Assembly (NCBI RefSeq): GCF_007565055.1
Contig: NC_044560.1
Location: forward strand, 82,217,295 to 82,281,294
Reading direction: 5' to 3'
DNA length: 64,000 bases
Source: Rhinopithecus roxellana
Lineage: Eukaryota; Chordata; Mammalia; Primates; Cercopithecidae
Made by a program: the position numbers and the translations under genes. Below are positions 1-11,845 of this stretch, in pieces. Below the pieces are notes generated by a model, which was not told where the DNA came from, did no database searches, and saw nothing but the letters and a program-made list of their open reading frames with translations. The stretch's first letter is position 1; each line of letters opens with the position of its first letter.

Positions 1-15
1 AAATAAATAAATAAT
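1..15. repeat. (AAAT)n simple repeat at window edge
   Basis: A/T tetranucleotide run at the very start. It is probably the A-rich tail of an element that lies outside the window. Confidence 0.5.
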
Positions 16-299
16 TCTAGCAACTTGGTTTCAAATATTGTATTAACTGCTGCTGCCCAAAAACAATATGGCAGCCTGTATCCCAAATATGAAACATCCT
101 TATACTTGTTAAAACACATTAATTTTTCACCTGGAAATCTATTCTAAGAAAACAAATACAGAAAAAGTTTCATGCACAAATATGTCCATAGCAGCATAAT
201 CTGTGATAGTGATTCACATGATACAGCCTAAATGTCCAATGACATGGTTGTCACTAAATTATTTAATACTGTAATAATAAAAATAAAAATGATGATGAT

Positions 300-510
300 A
301 ATGGCAACTGACATATACTGAACACACTATGTCCCTGCTATGGTGCTAGGAATATCATATCTTTACTTCATTTAATTAATGTAACAATTACATGAGGTGA
401 GCTGACAATTCCCACTCAGAGATAAGTAATGGAGATGATGAGGTTAAAACAACTTTAAGATCACAAAGCTAGCAATTAAGTGGCAAATCAAAAAATGATC
501 CCAACTTCAC
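300..510 (-). repeat. MIR SINE relic
   Basis: Degenerate MIR read on the minus strand. It has the 'gtgctagga' core region, a 'tttaattaatgtaac' segment and a 'gatcacaaagctagcaa' segment in the expected order. Confidence 0.6.
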
Positions 511-520
511 TTAAGCACAG

Positions 521-608
521 GAATTCAAGGTTACAGTGGGCTATGATTCTACCACCACATTGCAGCCTGGGCAACATGAGTGAGACCTCAAAATAAAACA
601 AAAAAATG
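521..608 (+). repeat. Alu right-end fragment
   Basis: Only the 3' end of an Alu right arm is present, followed by an A-rich tail ('gcagcctgggcaacatgag', then 'gagacctcaaaataaaa'). Confidence 0.7.
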
Positions 609-823
609 GAAAGGAAAATGATTCTAACTACAATTCTAAGAAAATAAGAATGATTTGATAGACAGCAACTAGAGGCGGGCTTAGTTTAGGAAATACTTTC
701 TAGAAGAGATATCTATGCTGTGATCTGAAGGTAAGAGAGCAAGTCACAGCAATGCATCAAAGATGGGGGTGGGGAATTCCTGACAAAGGATCAGCTATGT
801 GATAATAAGTGAAAAGAGATCAT

Positions 824-1415
824 GGCTGGGCACAGTGGCTCATGCCTGTAATCCCAACACTTTGGGAGGCCAAGGAGGGAGGACTGCTTGAGGCCAGGAG
901 TTCAAGACCAGCCTGGGCAATGTGTTGAGATCCCATTTCTAAAAAAACAAAAACGAAAACAAACCAAGCTGGCCAGGCCTGGTGGCTCACACCTGTAATC
1001 TCAGCACTTTAGGAGGCCGAGGCAGGCGGATCACCTGAGGTCAGGAGTTTTAGAACAAACTGGTCAACATGGTGAAACCACGTCTCTACTAAAAATACAA
1101 AATATTAGCTGGACATGGTGGTGGGTGCCTGTAATTCCAGCTACTCAGGAGGCTGAGGCAGGAGAATCACTTGAGTCCAGGAGGTGGAGGTTGCAGTGAG
1201 CTATCGTGCCATTGCACTCCAGCCTGGGCAACAAGAGTGAAACTCTGTCTCAAAAAAAAAAAAATTTAGCTGGGCATAGTGGCATGCACATTTAGTCCCA
1301 GCTACTTGGGAGGCTGAGGTGAGAGAATTGCTTGAGCCTAGAAGGTCATGGCAGCAGTGAGACATGACTGCACCACTGCACTCCAGCCGCAGCAGAGCGA
1401 GACTCTCTCTCTTGG

Positions 1416-1444
<29 letters not shown>
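824..1444 (+). repeat. AluJ interrupted by a second Alu
   Basis: An old Alu starts at 824. It breaks off after its mid A-rich linker near 970 and resumes at 1262 with 'tttagctgggcatagtgg'. It ends in a run of about 26 A. The insert is a younger Alu in the same orientation. Confidence 0.85.
971..1263 (+). repeat. AluS nested in AluJ
   Basis: A full-length Alu begins 'ggccaggcctggtggctc' and ends in poly-A. It sits inside the middle A-rich region of the older Alu. Confidence 0.85.
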
Positions 1445-1446
<2 letters not shown>

Positions 1447-1806
1447 TTATCTAAAGAGTGAATATCATGATGTTTACACACAAAACACTGTGGTACAGAA
1501 AAGATTTGAAGGAAGTACACTGTGAAATAGTAACAGTGACTGAATTTGGATGATGAAACTACAGTGACTTACCTATTTTTACAATTTTTTTTTTTTTACA
1601 TTTTCTGCACTTTAATATACAAGGTATCACTTTTATTACTAAATCTATTATACTTATAATTAGTTTTTAATAACGTTATTCCCAATAAAGTTGATTTGTT
1701 AAACATATATTTGATTGCAATTTTTGTATCTCCATAAAACATTTAAGGTAAATAAGAAGACAAATTAGGAAAAGTCTATGATTTTTTGTTTAGAAAAGAG
1801 AATACA

Positions 1807-2112
1807 GGCCGGGCACGGTGGCTCACGCCTGTAAGCACAGCACTTTGGGAGGCCGAGGTGGGTGGATCACGAGGTCAGGAGATGGAGACCATCCTGGCTA
1901 AAATGGTGAAACCCCGTCTCCACTAAAAAATACAAAAAAATTAGCCGGGTGTGATGGCGCAGCCTGTGGTCCCAGCTACTTGGGAGGCCGAGGCAGGAGA
2001 ATGGCGTAAACCCGGGAGGCAGAGTTTGCAGTGAGCCGAGATCGTCCCACTGCACTCCAGCCTGGGCAACAGAGAGAGACTCCGTCTCAAAAAAAAAAAA
2101 AAAAAAAAAAAG
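1807..2112 (+). repeat. AluY
   Basis: Full-length Alu with the AluY-like 'gagaccatcctggctaaaa' segment and a run of about 22 A. Confidence 0.9.
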
Positions 2113-2241
2113 AGAGAGAATACAATATATGCAGTACACAAACAAGGGGACTCTCAGTGCTAGGTGCACTTCTAATTTAAAAATTTTCCCAAAAATGAAG
2201 CATTGGCAGAAAAATTTGAATGTTTGTGGACAGAGTAAATG

Positions 2242-2546
2242 CTTTTTTAAAAATTTTTATTTTTTGAGACAGGGTCTCTCTCTGTCGCCCAGGCTGCAGT
2301 GCAGTGGTGCAATCTTGGCTCACCACAACCCCTGCCTCCCTGGTTCAAGCCAGTCTCGTCCCTCAGCCTCTTGAGTAGCTGGGATTACAGGCGTATGCCA
2401 CCATGCCTGGCTAATGTTTGTATTTTTAGTAGAGATGGGGTTTCGCCATGTTGGCCAGGCTGGTCTAGAACTCCTGACCTTAAGTGATCCGCCTGCTTTG
2501 GCCTCTCAAAATGTTGGGATTACAGGCATGAGCCAGCACGCCCAGC
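2242..2546 (-). repeat. Alu
   Basis: Full-length Alu on the minus strand, from a T-rich tail near 2250 to its 5' end 'cacgcccagc'. Confidence 0.9.
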
Positions 2547-2555
2547 AAACACTTT

Positions 2556-2790
2556 TTAGTTTACTATCACCAACAGAGTACCAAACAATTTTCATCACCC
2601 CAAGAATTTCCTAACTATTCTCCTTTGTGTCAAACCTTTTCATCCCTAACACTTGCCGATTACTGATCTCTTCTTTGACCTATAATTTTTTTTTGAGAAT
2701 ATCATATAAGGAATCCTATATATATATAACCTTTTGAGGCTAGCTTCTTTTATTTAAGTTGTGAGAATTTGTGCTACATAGCACTATTGT
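2556..2790 (-). repeat. probable L1 (L1M-type) 3' fragment
   Basis: The order 'ctatcaccaacagagtacc', 'atttcatcacccc'-like sequence and 'atatcataaggaatcc'-like sequence resembles the antisense of an old L1 3' region. A clearer copy lies at 47810-49370. The match is degenerate. Confidence 0.4.
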
Positions 2791-3689
2791 CTTCAGAAGG
2801 TCCAGGAACAGTCCAGATAAAGAGTCCAAAGTAAGCCATACTATTGGTAGTAGGAAGACTTTACTAGCACAAGAGTATTATTGTTAGGTTAGTGTATCCC
2901 CACAGTGGGCATCAATCAAATTTGGCACTCTGTTGGTGATAGTGAATCTATGCAAACATTAAAATTCTTGTAACTGTACACCAAAAATGTTTATTTCACT
3001 GTATGTAAATTTACATATCTTGAAAACTATAAAAGTTATAGCTTGATGACACTAACCTATTTTCATGTGCACAAGAAGCCTTCTTCTAGTGATTCTGATG
3101 CCAATGAGCTCCCATCTCCATTCTGGGAAATACTGTGCATAGCTATTAAAGTTGATCTAAATTTCCATGTTCTGATTCTTCATTCTCCAAATATTTATAT
3201 GATGGAAAAGGGATGGGAAGTTCAATTTTGGAAAACCTAAATTCTTAGCTACCTATGAGACATTCAAGTGGGGATACTGAACAGCTAGTTGTACACAGGG
3301 ACCTGAAGCTTAAGATCTGGGGTGGGAAAACTGTCATCAGCAGAGGGATGGAGTCGTGGAAGTAGACGAGATTTGTCTTGGGGAATGTACACAGTGAAAA
3401 AAGCAAAGGGCCCTTGGCAAATAATGATGTTTCAAGACTCCACAGACAGAGTGCTCATAATGGTATGTAGAGGAGAAGGACCTACCAGACGGATAGGACA
3501 GTTTGTTGTCACAGAACTCAGGGAAGAGAGAAGACCAGGTCTATGGTACAGAGCGATTATGTTAAAAAACAAACACACACACACACAAACAAAAAAACCC
3601 AGACTATTAGGAATGAAGAATGAATGGTATGTGAGGAACTGAAGACAGTGAGTACAGAAACATCTCCAGGGGATTCCTCTAAGTATTAA

Positions 3690-3965
3690 GAGTATAACTC
3701 TAGAAAGAAACTCTGGAATTTGAACTGAGGTTCCATCACTTATTAGCTGTGTAACCTGGGGTTAAGGTGTTGTGCCTCTTTTAGCTTAGTTTCCTCATCT
3801 GTACAATCACATCAGTAGGATTTATTTCATGAGGTTGTAAGGTCAAAATCTTTAAGATCCGTGAGGAGGCCAATAGTGAAGCTTAAATTAATTAACGATG
3901 TAAAGCTCTGAGAACAACAACTGGCAGAATGTAAGCACTATGTGTTAGATGATGGTGATAGCAAT
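3690..3965 (+). repeat. MIR with internal 44-bp extra segment
   Basis: MIR core 'cttattagctgtgtaacc', 'ctcatctgtacaatc' and 'tgaggttgtaa' is present, and then MIR-like sequence resumes at 'aaagctctgagaacaa'. Between these parts, at 3838-3881, lies a segment not expected in MIR that resembles 5551-5594. Confidence 0.65.
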
Positions 3966-4006
3966 ATTATCACCACCACCATCATCATCCTTTTTAAGAA
4001 GTTTTG

Positions 4007-4306
4007 GGCCAGGCAGGGTGGCTCACGCCTGTAATCCCAGCATTTCAGGAAGCTGAGGTGGGTGGATCACCTGAGGTCAGGAGTTCGAGACCAGCCTGAC
4101 CAACATGGAGAAACCCTGTCTCTACCAAAAATACAAAATTAGCCAGGCATGGTGGCACATACCTGTAATCCCAACTACAGGAGGCTGAGGCAGGATAATC
4201 ACTTGAACCAAGAAGGTGGAGGATGCAGTAAGCCGAGATCGTGCCATTGCACTTCAGCCTGGGCAACAAGAGTGAAACTCTACCTTAAATAAATAAAATA
4301 GTTTGG
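4007..4306 (+). repeat. Alu
   Basis: Full-length Alu starting 'ggccaggcagggtggctc', with an (AAAT)-type tail. Confidence 0.9.
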
Positions 4307-4440
4307 TTGTGAAGGGAAAGATTCACAGGGCAATACTGAGGAGGGGATGTGGGGTCAAAGGAAGAATATTTTTTTTTTTTTGGCCACCCAGAGAAGAGAC
4401 CTAAGCATGAAGAAATACTCATAAGAAAGTAGAAAAGAAA

Positions 4441-4737
4441 GGCCGGATGCAGTGGCTCATGCCTGTAATCCCAGCACTTTGGGAAGCCGAGGCGGGTGGA
4501 TCACGAGGTCAGGAGATCAAGACGATCCTGGCTAACTTGGTGAAACCACGTCTCTACTAAAAATACAAAAAATTAGCCAGGCATGGTAGCACACGCCTGT
4601 AGTCCCAGCTACTCAGGAGGCTGAAGGCAAGAGAACTGCTTGAACCCAGGAGGTGGAAGTTGCAGTGAGCTGAGATTACGCCACTGCATTCAAGCCTTGG
4701 CAACAGAGTGAGACTCCGTCTCAAAAAAAAGAAAAGT
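4441..4737 (+). repeat. Alu
   Basis: Full-length Alu starting 'ggccggatgcagtggctc' and ending 'ccgtctcaaaaaaaagaaaa'. Confidence 0.9.
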
Positions 4738-4802
4738 AGAAAAGAAGAGGTTGAAAGAAGGGATGAATGATTGAAACCCTCACATTTAAAGCACTACCTT
4801 TA

Positions 4803-5116
4803 GGCCGGGAGCAGTGGCTCACATCTGTAATTCCAGCACTTTGGGAGGCTGAGGCAGGTGGATCAAGAGGTCAGGAGTTCAAGATAAACCTGGCCAACAT
4901 GGTAAAAACCTGTCTCTACTAAAAATACAAAAATTAGCTAGACATGTTGGCACATGCCTGTAATCCCAGATACTCAGGAGGCTGAGGAAGGAGAATTGCT
5001 TGAACTGGGACACAGGAGGCAGAGGTTGCAGTGAACTGAGATAGCCCCACTGCACTCCAGCCTGGCCTACAGACTCAAACAAACAAACAAACAAACAAAC
5101 AAACAAACAAACAAAC
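4803..5116 (+). repeat. Alu with (CAAA)n tail
   Basis: Full-length Alu whose tail has become a pure (CAAA)n microsatellite of about nine units at 5080-5116. It faces the Alu at 5121 and forms an inverted pair with it. Confidence 0.9.
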
Positions 5117-5120
5117 GACT

Positions 5121-5412
5121 ATCTTTATTTTTGAAGATGGAGTCTTGCTCTGTGGCCAGGCTGGAGTGCAGTGGCGTGATCTCTGCTCACTGCAACCTCC
5201 GACTCCCAGGTTCAAGTAATTCTCCTGCCTCAGCCTCCCGAGTAGCTGGGATTACAGGCACACACCACCACACTCGGCTAATTTTTGTATTTTTAGTAGA
5301 GATGAGGTTTCACCATGTTGGCCAGGATGGTCTCGGTGTCCTGACCCTGTGATCCTCCTGCCTCAGCCTCCCAAAGTGTTGGGATTACAGGCCTGAGCCA
5401 CCGCACCTGGCC
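5121..5412 (-). repeat. Alu
   Basis: Full-length minus-strand Alu starting only a few bases after the preceding plus-strand Alu. It ends 'cgcacctggcc'. Confidence 0.9.
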
Positions 5413-5635
5413 AAAAGCAAGGATATTTCATCCAAAGTAACAGCAAAGGAAACAACGAGGGATGGAAATACAGTACAACTTCTAGGAAAGGACAACACAG
5501 AAAGTTGAGTATTTATCTGACAGTTACTATTCTCACTATAAAGCAGAAGGTAAGGTCAAAGTCGTTAAGATCCCCAAGGAAGCCAATAGGAAAGGAAGAT
5601 AGAAGCCATGCAGGACCAAAATAACACATTTCTTG

Positions 5636-5870
5636 GCACTTGTTATGTCCAGGAATTCTGCTAAGTGCTCTTATCAGTCAGGCTCATTTAATCACCACAA
5701 TGGTATGTGGTAGATGCCACTGTTTTTGTTATCACTACCCCCTCAGCATTCACACAAGAAAAAGAGGCTTAAAGAAGGTGCTTGAAGTCACAAAACTAGA
5801 AAATGGTGAAACTGGGATTAGAACTCAAGTCAATTACTTGAAAGTTTGAGCTACACTATACTGCCATATG
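5636..5870 (-). repeat. MIR
   Basis: Antisense MIR: 'taagtgctcttatcagt', 'tttaatcaccacaat', 'agaaaaagaggcttaaa' and 'tgggattagaactcaagtc' occur in order. Confidence 0.7.
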
Positions 5871-6323
5871 GTCTATTGCCTCTTTAATATCATTACTTTC
5901 TCTCATTCTTAGAGAAACTTAGAAAACTCCCTTTCCATAGTGTCAAAAAGAAAAACACAGTGAGAGATGAGGGTACAAAATCACAAACTGAGTCACTGCT
6001 CCCATTAAACCAAGATGGTTAAAAAAAGATTCGGAATGTCTTTAAAAGGAAATGCACGCTTTATTTTCTACATAGTCCCCTCCTACAGAGACTTCACACT
6101 TCACATTAAGTGCCTGGTCCCTGACAGCATTTATAAGATCTGCAATGCAACCTTTAATTTAGGAAGTCAATGAAGACAGGAGAAAAAGAAAATAAGTTCC
6201 AAGTTACTATTTTCCTTTCAGTTGGTATTAAGTGCAAAGCTACCACAATTTCAGAAGTTTGAAAAAATTTGTTTCTAAGTGCAGATAGGTGAAATGGAAA
6301 TATATCATAAACATCAAACATAC

Positions 6324-6446
6324 CTTGATATCATTGTCTATTCCACCAGAAATAATCTGATCACTTGTGTCATTGAAGGTCACAGCTAACACCTGGTACG
6401 TGTTCTGAAATGTCTGGATGGCTGCTTTCTTCCGGATGTCCCAAAG
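6324..6446 (-). CDS. SNRNP40: SNRNP40 coding exon 5
   Basis: This 123-bp exon encodes 41 whole codons, residues 178-218, from LWDIRKKAAI to GGIDNDIK. It completes the W-D end of the third WD40 blade and supplies most of the fourth. On the minus strand the acceptor is 'ttgcttcag' before CTT and the donor is 'AAG' followed by 'gtatgt'. It enters and leaves in phase 0, so it follows exon 4 (ending ...GTV-K) without a break. The residues match human SNRNP40 as I recall it. The remaining blades are encoded by exons left of the window. No stop codon or frameshift is seen. Confidence 0.96.
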
Positions 6447-7416
6447 CTGAAGCAAAGGACAACAGAGTATATCATTAACATTATTCTAAGAAGCAACTGC
6501 ACAGTACAAATATCTCTAAGTACAAGGACTTTGTGAACATGAACACATCTATAATTGGGATCCCATTTCACTAACTCCTGGATATCCTAATAACACACAT
6601 GGTAAGCAGTGTCCTCAATTTTGCCAAGACATTTGAAGGCTGGTGAAACAAAATTTCAGTTATATTTTCAGACTTCTTTGTTAAAGTGAATAAACAGAGT
6701 TAAATCAACATACTCTTAGAATGGAATTCCCCAAATTACTTGGTTCATATATTTTTTAGGACAACAAGGGTATCAGACAATTTTTTCAAACTGTAGATAC
6801 TAATTCATTAGTGGGCTGCAACCCACATTTAAAAAAATAGAGAGGGGGTACGTCAGTGAAAATAATAATAAACAATGACAAAAGCTTGTCCTTCCACAAA
6901 ACAACAAATTAACCAGCAAAAACCTGTCAGAATCAACTGTCGGAACTCTCACAACTAATCAAAAGGTTATAGTAACCAGGCAAACCCTTAATGAGGAAAA
7001 AGGAAACAAAAAACTGAGTCCCAGTAGAAGGGTTTTGTAGTGTTTTAACTTGTGCTGGCTCTGTCTCCCGCTCAGCAACAGCTTTGAAGATAACCCATAT
7101 TCCCAGTATGGTTTCCTAGTACTGAGGAAGCAAAGGGGGGCCTATTTCTTATTGTCAAAGAATAAACAATAAAAATTGTTTATTTTTACCTGTCTGGTGG
7201 CTCCCTGAAGGATAAGCTCAAAGGACTTACATTTATTTTGCCTAACTTGGAACTTTCCTTGAAAACATTTAAAGGAAAGGATGTTATTAGCCCCTGGTGC
7301 CTGGGGGCAAGGAAAAACAGTTGGGGCAAAAACACAAACCAAAAACCTTGGGAGGAAGGGCTGGGGAAGGAGACAATTTGGGGAGTAAGAGCTTTGAAAA
7401 CACCGACATATTCCTG

Positions 7417-7431
7417 GCTATCTATCTTATC

Positions 7432-7483
<52 letters not shown>

Positions 7484-7484
7484 C
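7417..7484. repeat. (CTAT)n tetranucleotide microsatellite
   Basis: About 15 nearly perfect CTAT units lie directly against the 3' end of a minus-strand Alu, where its poly-T tail should be. The array probably arose from that tail and is likely to be length-polymorphic. Confidence 0.9.
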
Positions 7485-7761
7485 AGAGTCTCCCTCTGTC
7501 ACCCAGGCCGGAGTGCAGTGGTGTGATCTCGGCTCACTGCAACCTCCACCTCACAGGCTCAAGCGATTCTCATGTCTCAGCCTCCCGAGTAGGTGGGATT
7601 ACAGGTGTGTGCCACTATGCCCAGCTAATTTTTGTATTTTTAGTAGAGACAGGGTTTCGCCATGTTGACCAGGCTGGTCTCACACTCCTGGCCTTAAGTG
7701 ATCTGTCTGCCTCGCCCTCCCCAAGTGCTACGATTACAGGCATGAGCCACCATGCCTGGCC
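7485..7761 (-). repeat. Alu
   Basis: Minus-strand Alu whose tail has been replaced by the CTAT array. It ends 'catgcctggcc'. Confidence 0.9.
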
Positions 7762-8105
7762 TATCCCTGGCAATCTAGACCACTTGCATGTCCAGGGCTG
7801 GGCACATACTTAGAAAAGATCTGAGAAGGCCGTAAGCTCTCTGGTTGACCTTCACGCTCTGCACAAGCAGGAAGTGAAAGCTAAGGAGAGATGTAAACTG
7901 CACAGCAAGGAGTTGAAGGCAGGCTCCAACATACCAAAAGACAATCTGCAAAGACTGGGAGAGTTTTTATTCTTGTTGTTGTAGGTAATTTAGGAAACTT
8001 CTGTCATTCACTAGCTGACCACTAAGCTAACAAAAAAAGAATTCAGTGGTAACACAGGACAAAGAACACAAACTTTACAAAATTAGTTCAAAAATTCACT
8101 AAACA

Positions 8106-8383
8106 GGCCAGGTGTGACAGCTCACACCTGTAATCCCAGCATTTTGGGAGGCCGAGGTGGATGGATCACTTGAGGTCAGGAGTTTGAGACCAGCGTGGCC
8201 AACATGATAAAACCCTGTTTCTACTAAAAATACAAAAATTAGCTGGTCTTGGTGGTGTGCCCCTGTAACCCCAGCTACTCAGGAAGCTGAGGCACAAGAA
8301 TCATTTGAACCCAGAGAGTAGAGGCTGCAGTGAGCTGAGATCACACCATTGCACTCAGAGCTACAGAGCAAGACTTCGTCTCA
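8106..8383 (+). repeat. Alu
   Basis: Plus-strand Alu starting 'ggccaggtgtgacagctc'. Its 3' tail continues into a (CCAA)n array. Confidence 0.88.
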
Positions 8384-8416
8384 AAAACCAACCAACCAAC
8401 CAACCAACCAACCAAC
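8384..8416. repeat. (CCAA)n microsatellite
   Basis: About eight CCAA units form the tail of the preceding Alu. Confidence 0.85.
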
Positions 8417-8544
8417 CACTCTCACCCTGCCCCAACCCATAGAAAGTCACTAAACAAACAACTACAACAAACAGCTCTGGGGACCTAATTTCCAAAGTTG
8501 CCACGCTATAATACTTAAATACCTAGTTTCCAAAAAATATAAGG

Positions 8545-8736
8545 CATGCAAAGAAGCAAGTAACTATGGTCCACATAGAAGGAAAAAGTAGTCTTCTCAA
8601 CAAATTGTGCTAAGACAACTGGCTAACCACATGCCAAAGAATGAAGGTAAGCCCCTGCCTAACGTGATACACAAAAATTAATTCAACGTGGATCAAGGAC
8701 CTAAATGTAAGAGCTAAAAACTGTAAAATTCTTAGA
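8545..8736 (+). repeat. L1 ORF2 fragment
   Basis: The run 'ctcaacaaattgtgctaag', 'acaactggctaaccacatg', 'caaaaattaattcaacg' and 'gatcaaggacctaaatgt' follows the order of the L1 ORF2 3' region. The fragment is short and decayed. Confidence 0.65.
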
Positions 8737-8737
8737 G

Positions 8738-9275
8738 GGCCAGGTGTGGTGGCTTATGCCTGTAACCCCAGCAGTTTCGGAGGCCGAGACAGGAGGATGG
8801 CTTTAGCCCAGGAGTTAGCGACCAGCCTGAACAACATGGTGATTCCTCGTCTCTACAAAATAAAAACAAAAAGTTGCGTGTGGTTGTATATGCCTGTAGT
8901 CCCAGCTACTTGGGAGGCTGAGATGGGAGGATCGATTGGGCCAGGGAGGTTGAGGCTGCAGTGAGCTGTGATTGCGGCTCTGTACTCCAGCTTGGGTGAG
9001 ACTGGCGGGATCTCAGCTCACTGAAACCTCTGCTTCCGTGTTCCAGCAATTCTCCTGCTTCAGCTTCCTGGGTAGCTGGGATTACAGGTATGCGCCACCA
9101 CGCCCAGCTAATTTTTGTATTTTTAGTAGAGACAGACAGGGGTTTCACCATGTTGGCCAGGCTGGTCTCAAACTCCTGACCTCAGGTGATATGCCTGCCT
9201 CGGCCTCCCAAAGTGGTGGGATTACAGGGGTGAGCCACTGCACCCGGCCAAGACCCCATCTTTTAAACAAACAAA
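8738..9275 (+). repeat. AluJ interrupted near its 3' end
   Basis: An old plus-strand Alu runs to 'actccagcttgggtgag' near 9003. After the inverted Alu it resumes as 'aagaccccatcttttaaac'. Confidence 0.8.
9004..9249 (-). repeat. Alu nested head-on in AluJ
   Basis: A minus-strand Alu without its usual poly-T end begins 'tggcgggatctcagctc' and ends 'gcacccggcc'. It sits inside the 3' end of the plus-strand AluJ, so the pair can fold back. Confidence 0.85.
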
Positions 9276-9929
9276 CCCTTATAGCTCTACATTTTTAAAG
9301 CGTGGATAACACAGAGAGGGCTCAGAGATGTTTCAATAAATGAATGACACACTTCAGAAGATGAACCACAAGTAAATGTTCTAAAAGTATGAGTCGTTTC
9401 ATTCAGCAGAAAGAGATTTTGGGGTGACTGTTCCAAGTCTTAAAGGGCTGGCATCAAAAACAAAGGAATCAGCCATGGAACCTTAGTGAAGGTCACAGGC
9501 TTAAATTCAATCCTGTAGTCAACAAGGACAGTCTTGAGTAGGATCTGTGCCAAGATGCCTCTTCCTCCCAATTTTCATGGTTTAGGATGGAAAGTAGTTT
9601 CTTCTTTGTTCATGTAAATATGAACTAAAAATTAGTTCATTACTCAGATAAATGGTCCAAAAACAATGCTTCACTCCTGTCCTACATGCCCAACATCTCC
9701 CCCTCCCCCAACTCCTGTGGTCCAAGTCCAAACTTCTTAACTCGGAATTCAGGGCCTTAATAATTTAGATCCTATATATTTTATAAACTGTACTATAATC
9801 TTTGTCTCAATAGATCTTTCACTCAGGTCAAATCTATCTTTGTCTTTCTCCTAAAAGTCATGGTAGTCAAAGTTTGTCTAAAATAATTTAGAATTTTACT
9901 TCCAGATAACTACCACTTTTAATATTTTA

Positions 9930-11715
9930 CTTTGAAACAATCATAAATTTATAGAAAACTTGGGAGTAAAAAGAGCACTTTTTTTGGTTTAAATCATTTG
10001 AGAGTAAGTTGCTTACCCAATGCCTTATCACTTTTTTTGAGATGGAGTCTCGCTCTGTTGCCCAGGCTGGAGAGCAGTGGCGTAATCTCCAATCACTGCA
10101 ACCTCCACCTCCCGGGTTCAAGCAGTTCTCCTGCCTCAGCCTCCCAAGTAGCTGGTATTACAGGCATCCGCCACCACACCCGACTTTTTTGTATTTTTAG
10201 TAGAGACAGGGTTTCATCATGTTGGCCAGGCTGGTTTCGAACTCCTGACCTCAAGTGATCCACCTGCCTAGGCCTCCCAAAGTGCTAGGATTACAGGCAT
10301 GAGCCACTACGCCTGGCCCCTGATCACTCCTAAATAGCGTTTGTCCTACAAAGATGTTCTCCTACATCATCTCAACATAACCATCAAAATCAAAAAATAC
10401 AGATACACTATCACCATTTTATCCTCAAATCCCACTCAAGTTTTATCCCAGTTATCCCAAATGTCTTATTGCACAAGGATTCAGTCTGGAATCATGTGTT
10501 AAATTTAGACTCCAGCCTGGAAGACTCTCTCAAACTTTTCTTGAGTTTTATGAACTCAACACTTCTGAAAGTTACAGGACAGTTATCATCCCCAATTTAG
10601 GTTTATCTTGTTTCCTCTTGATTAGACTTAAGTTATACATCTTTGGTAGAAATATCACAGAAATGATGCTGCATCTTTGTTGTATCCTAGCAAATGGCTC
10701 ATGATTTTGACTTGTCCCATTACTAATTAGGCCGATTTGATAATTTAGTTAGAATGTTCTTTTGACAAGATAAGCCTTGACAAGCACAGGGCTTATCTTG
10801 TACTTTCACTGCCCCGGGGCTGAAATAGGAGCCCTGGTTCCTTTTAGTGGAAAACAGTATTTAAAGGCCAAGACCTGTGCAGTAAGTGGTGCTCATTGCT
10901 ATTGGGGTCTTGTTGCTCCCAAACCTTTTCAGTGGACAGTCAGGCAATATATATTTAGATACACACACACCTACACACTCACACATTTATGTCTATTTTT
11001 TCTATATCTATCTGTTTCTATATTGAATGTTGTGAGTTCACACTTATACCTCACACAAGATTCATTTTAGTCTTCTCTTTTGTACCGATAACTCCATTCT
11101 TTGACAGAGAAATCAGCCTCCCATTAAACTCAATATATTCACTTATTTGATTACGCTTCCTGCATGCAACCAGTTTCTCATATTCTCTTCCACCCTTCTC
11201 CTGCATAATTATCCTCCTTTCCCTACTTGAATTGTGATTCCCATTCTTGGTTGAACCCATGTGGAACCCTTCTTTACCCAACTCGGGTCATTCCTCTGTG
11301 TGAACACCCTCATCGCTCTGCTACGGCTCCTTTCCAGTCTGCACTTTCCAGGCATGCTGTCATCATCTTGCTCAGTCTCAGACTCCCTACACCAAATCGT
11401 TTCTACCCTGTGTGGATGCCCTCAATTCAGGCTTTGACATCCACACTCTCCGTGTACTGCTTGATGTACTGACGACCCTTTCACCCAATTAGGGCACTGA
11501 CTCTCCATGTTGGGCTGCTGTCCCTCCCTCACCCTCAAATTCTCCACACTGGTTACCTACCCTGTGTTGTATGGACGCCTTCCTCACTCTCTGACTACTT
11601 CCTACAACGTACTGCCCTGCCCTGTGTGGATGCTCTCCTTACCACACTTGTGCTCTGACACTCCACTCTGAGCCACCTTGGCCCATCTCTAACCAGAGCA
11701 CCTTCCCTGCTTTGG
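9930..11715. repeat. old LINE-derived block with pyrimidine-rich units
   Basis: It starts 'tttgaaacaatcataaattt' and ends near 'ggcctatataactgg'. A shorter same-orientation relative lies at 29715-30175. Within 11400-11650 the motif 'ccctgtgtggatgc' and variants of it recur about every 100-170 bp. The family is uncertain (L1M or HAL1-like). An Alu interrupts it at 10032. Confidence 0.4.
10032..10318 (-). repeat. Alu
   Basis: Full-length minus-strand Alu from 'tttttttgagatggagtctc' to 'acgcctggcc'. Confidence 0.9.
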
Positions 11716-11845
11716 CCTATATAACTGGCTTTAGGACTGAACTGCTCATGAAAGGGAAATTTATATATATGTATGAGTATATACACACATACACGCAGTA
11801 TTTCACTTAATTTTATTAGAAGAATGCACTTGATAAGAAGTTTGA

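Larger units (their letters stand above)
1..6323 (-). other. SNRNP40: SNRNP40 intron 5 (partial)
   Basis: This is intronic sequence of the minus-strand gene downstream of exon 5; the next exon lies beyond position 1. It holds MIR relics, about eight Alus (listed separately), a probable L1 remnant and A/T-rich unique sequence. The stretches 1450-1800, 2800-3690 and 5880-6320 show nothing I can assign beyond A/T-rich DNA and short simple repeats. Confidence 0.85.

Noticed and set aside
7238..7813. 191-aa open frame with SIYLSIYLS repeats
   Set aside because: It is a CTAT microsatellite translated in frame and joined to antisense Alu.
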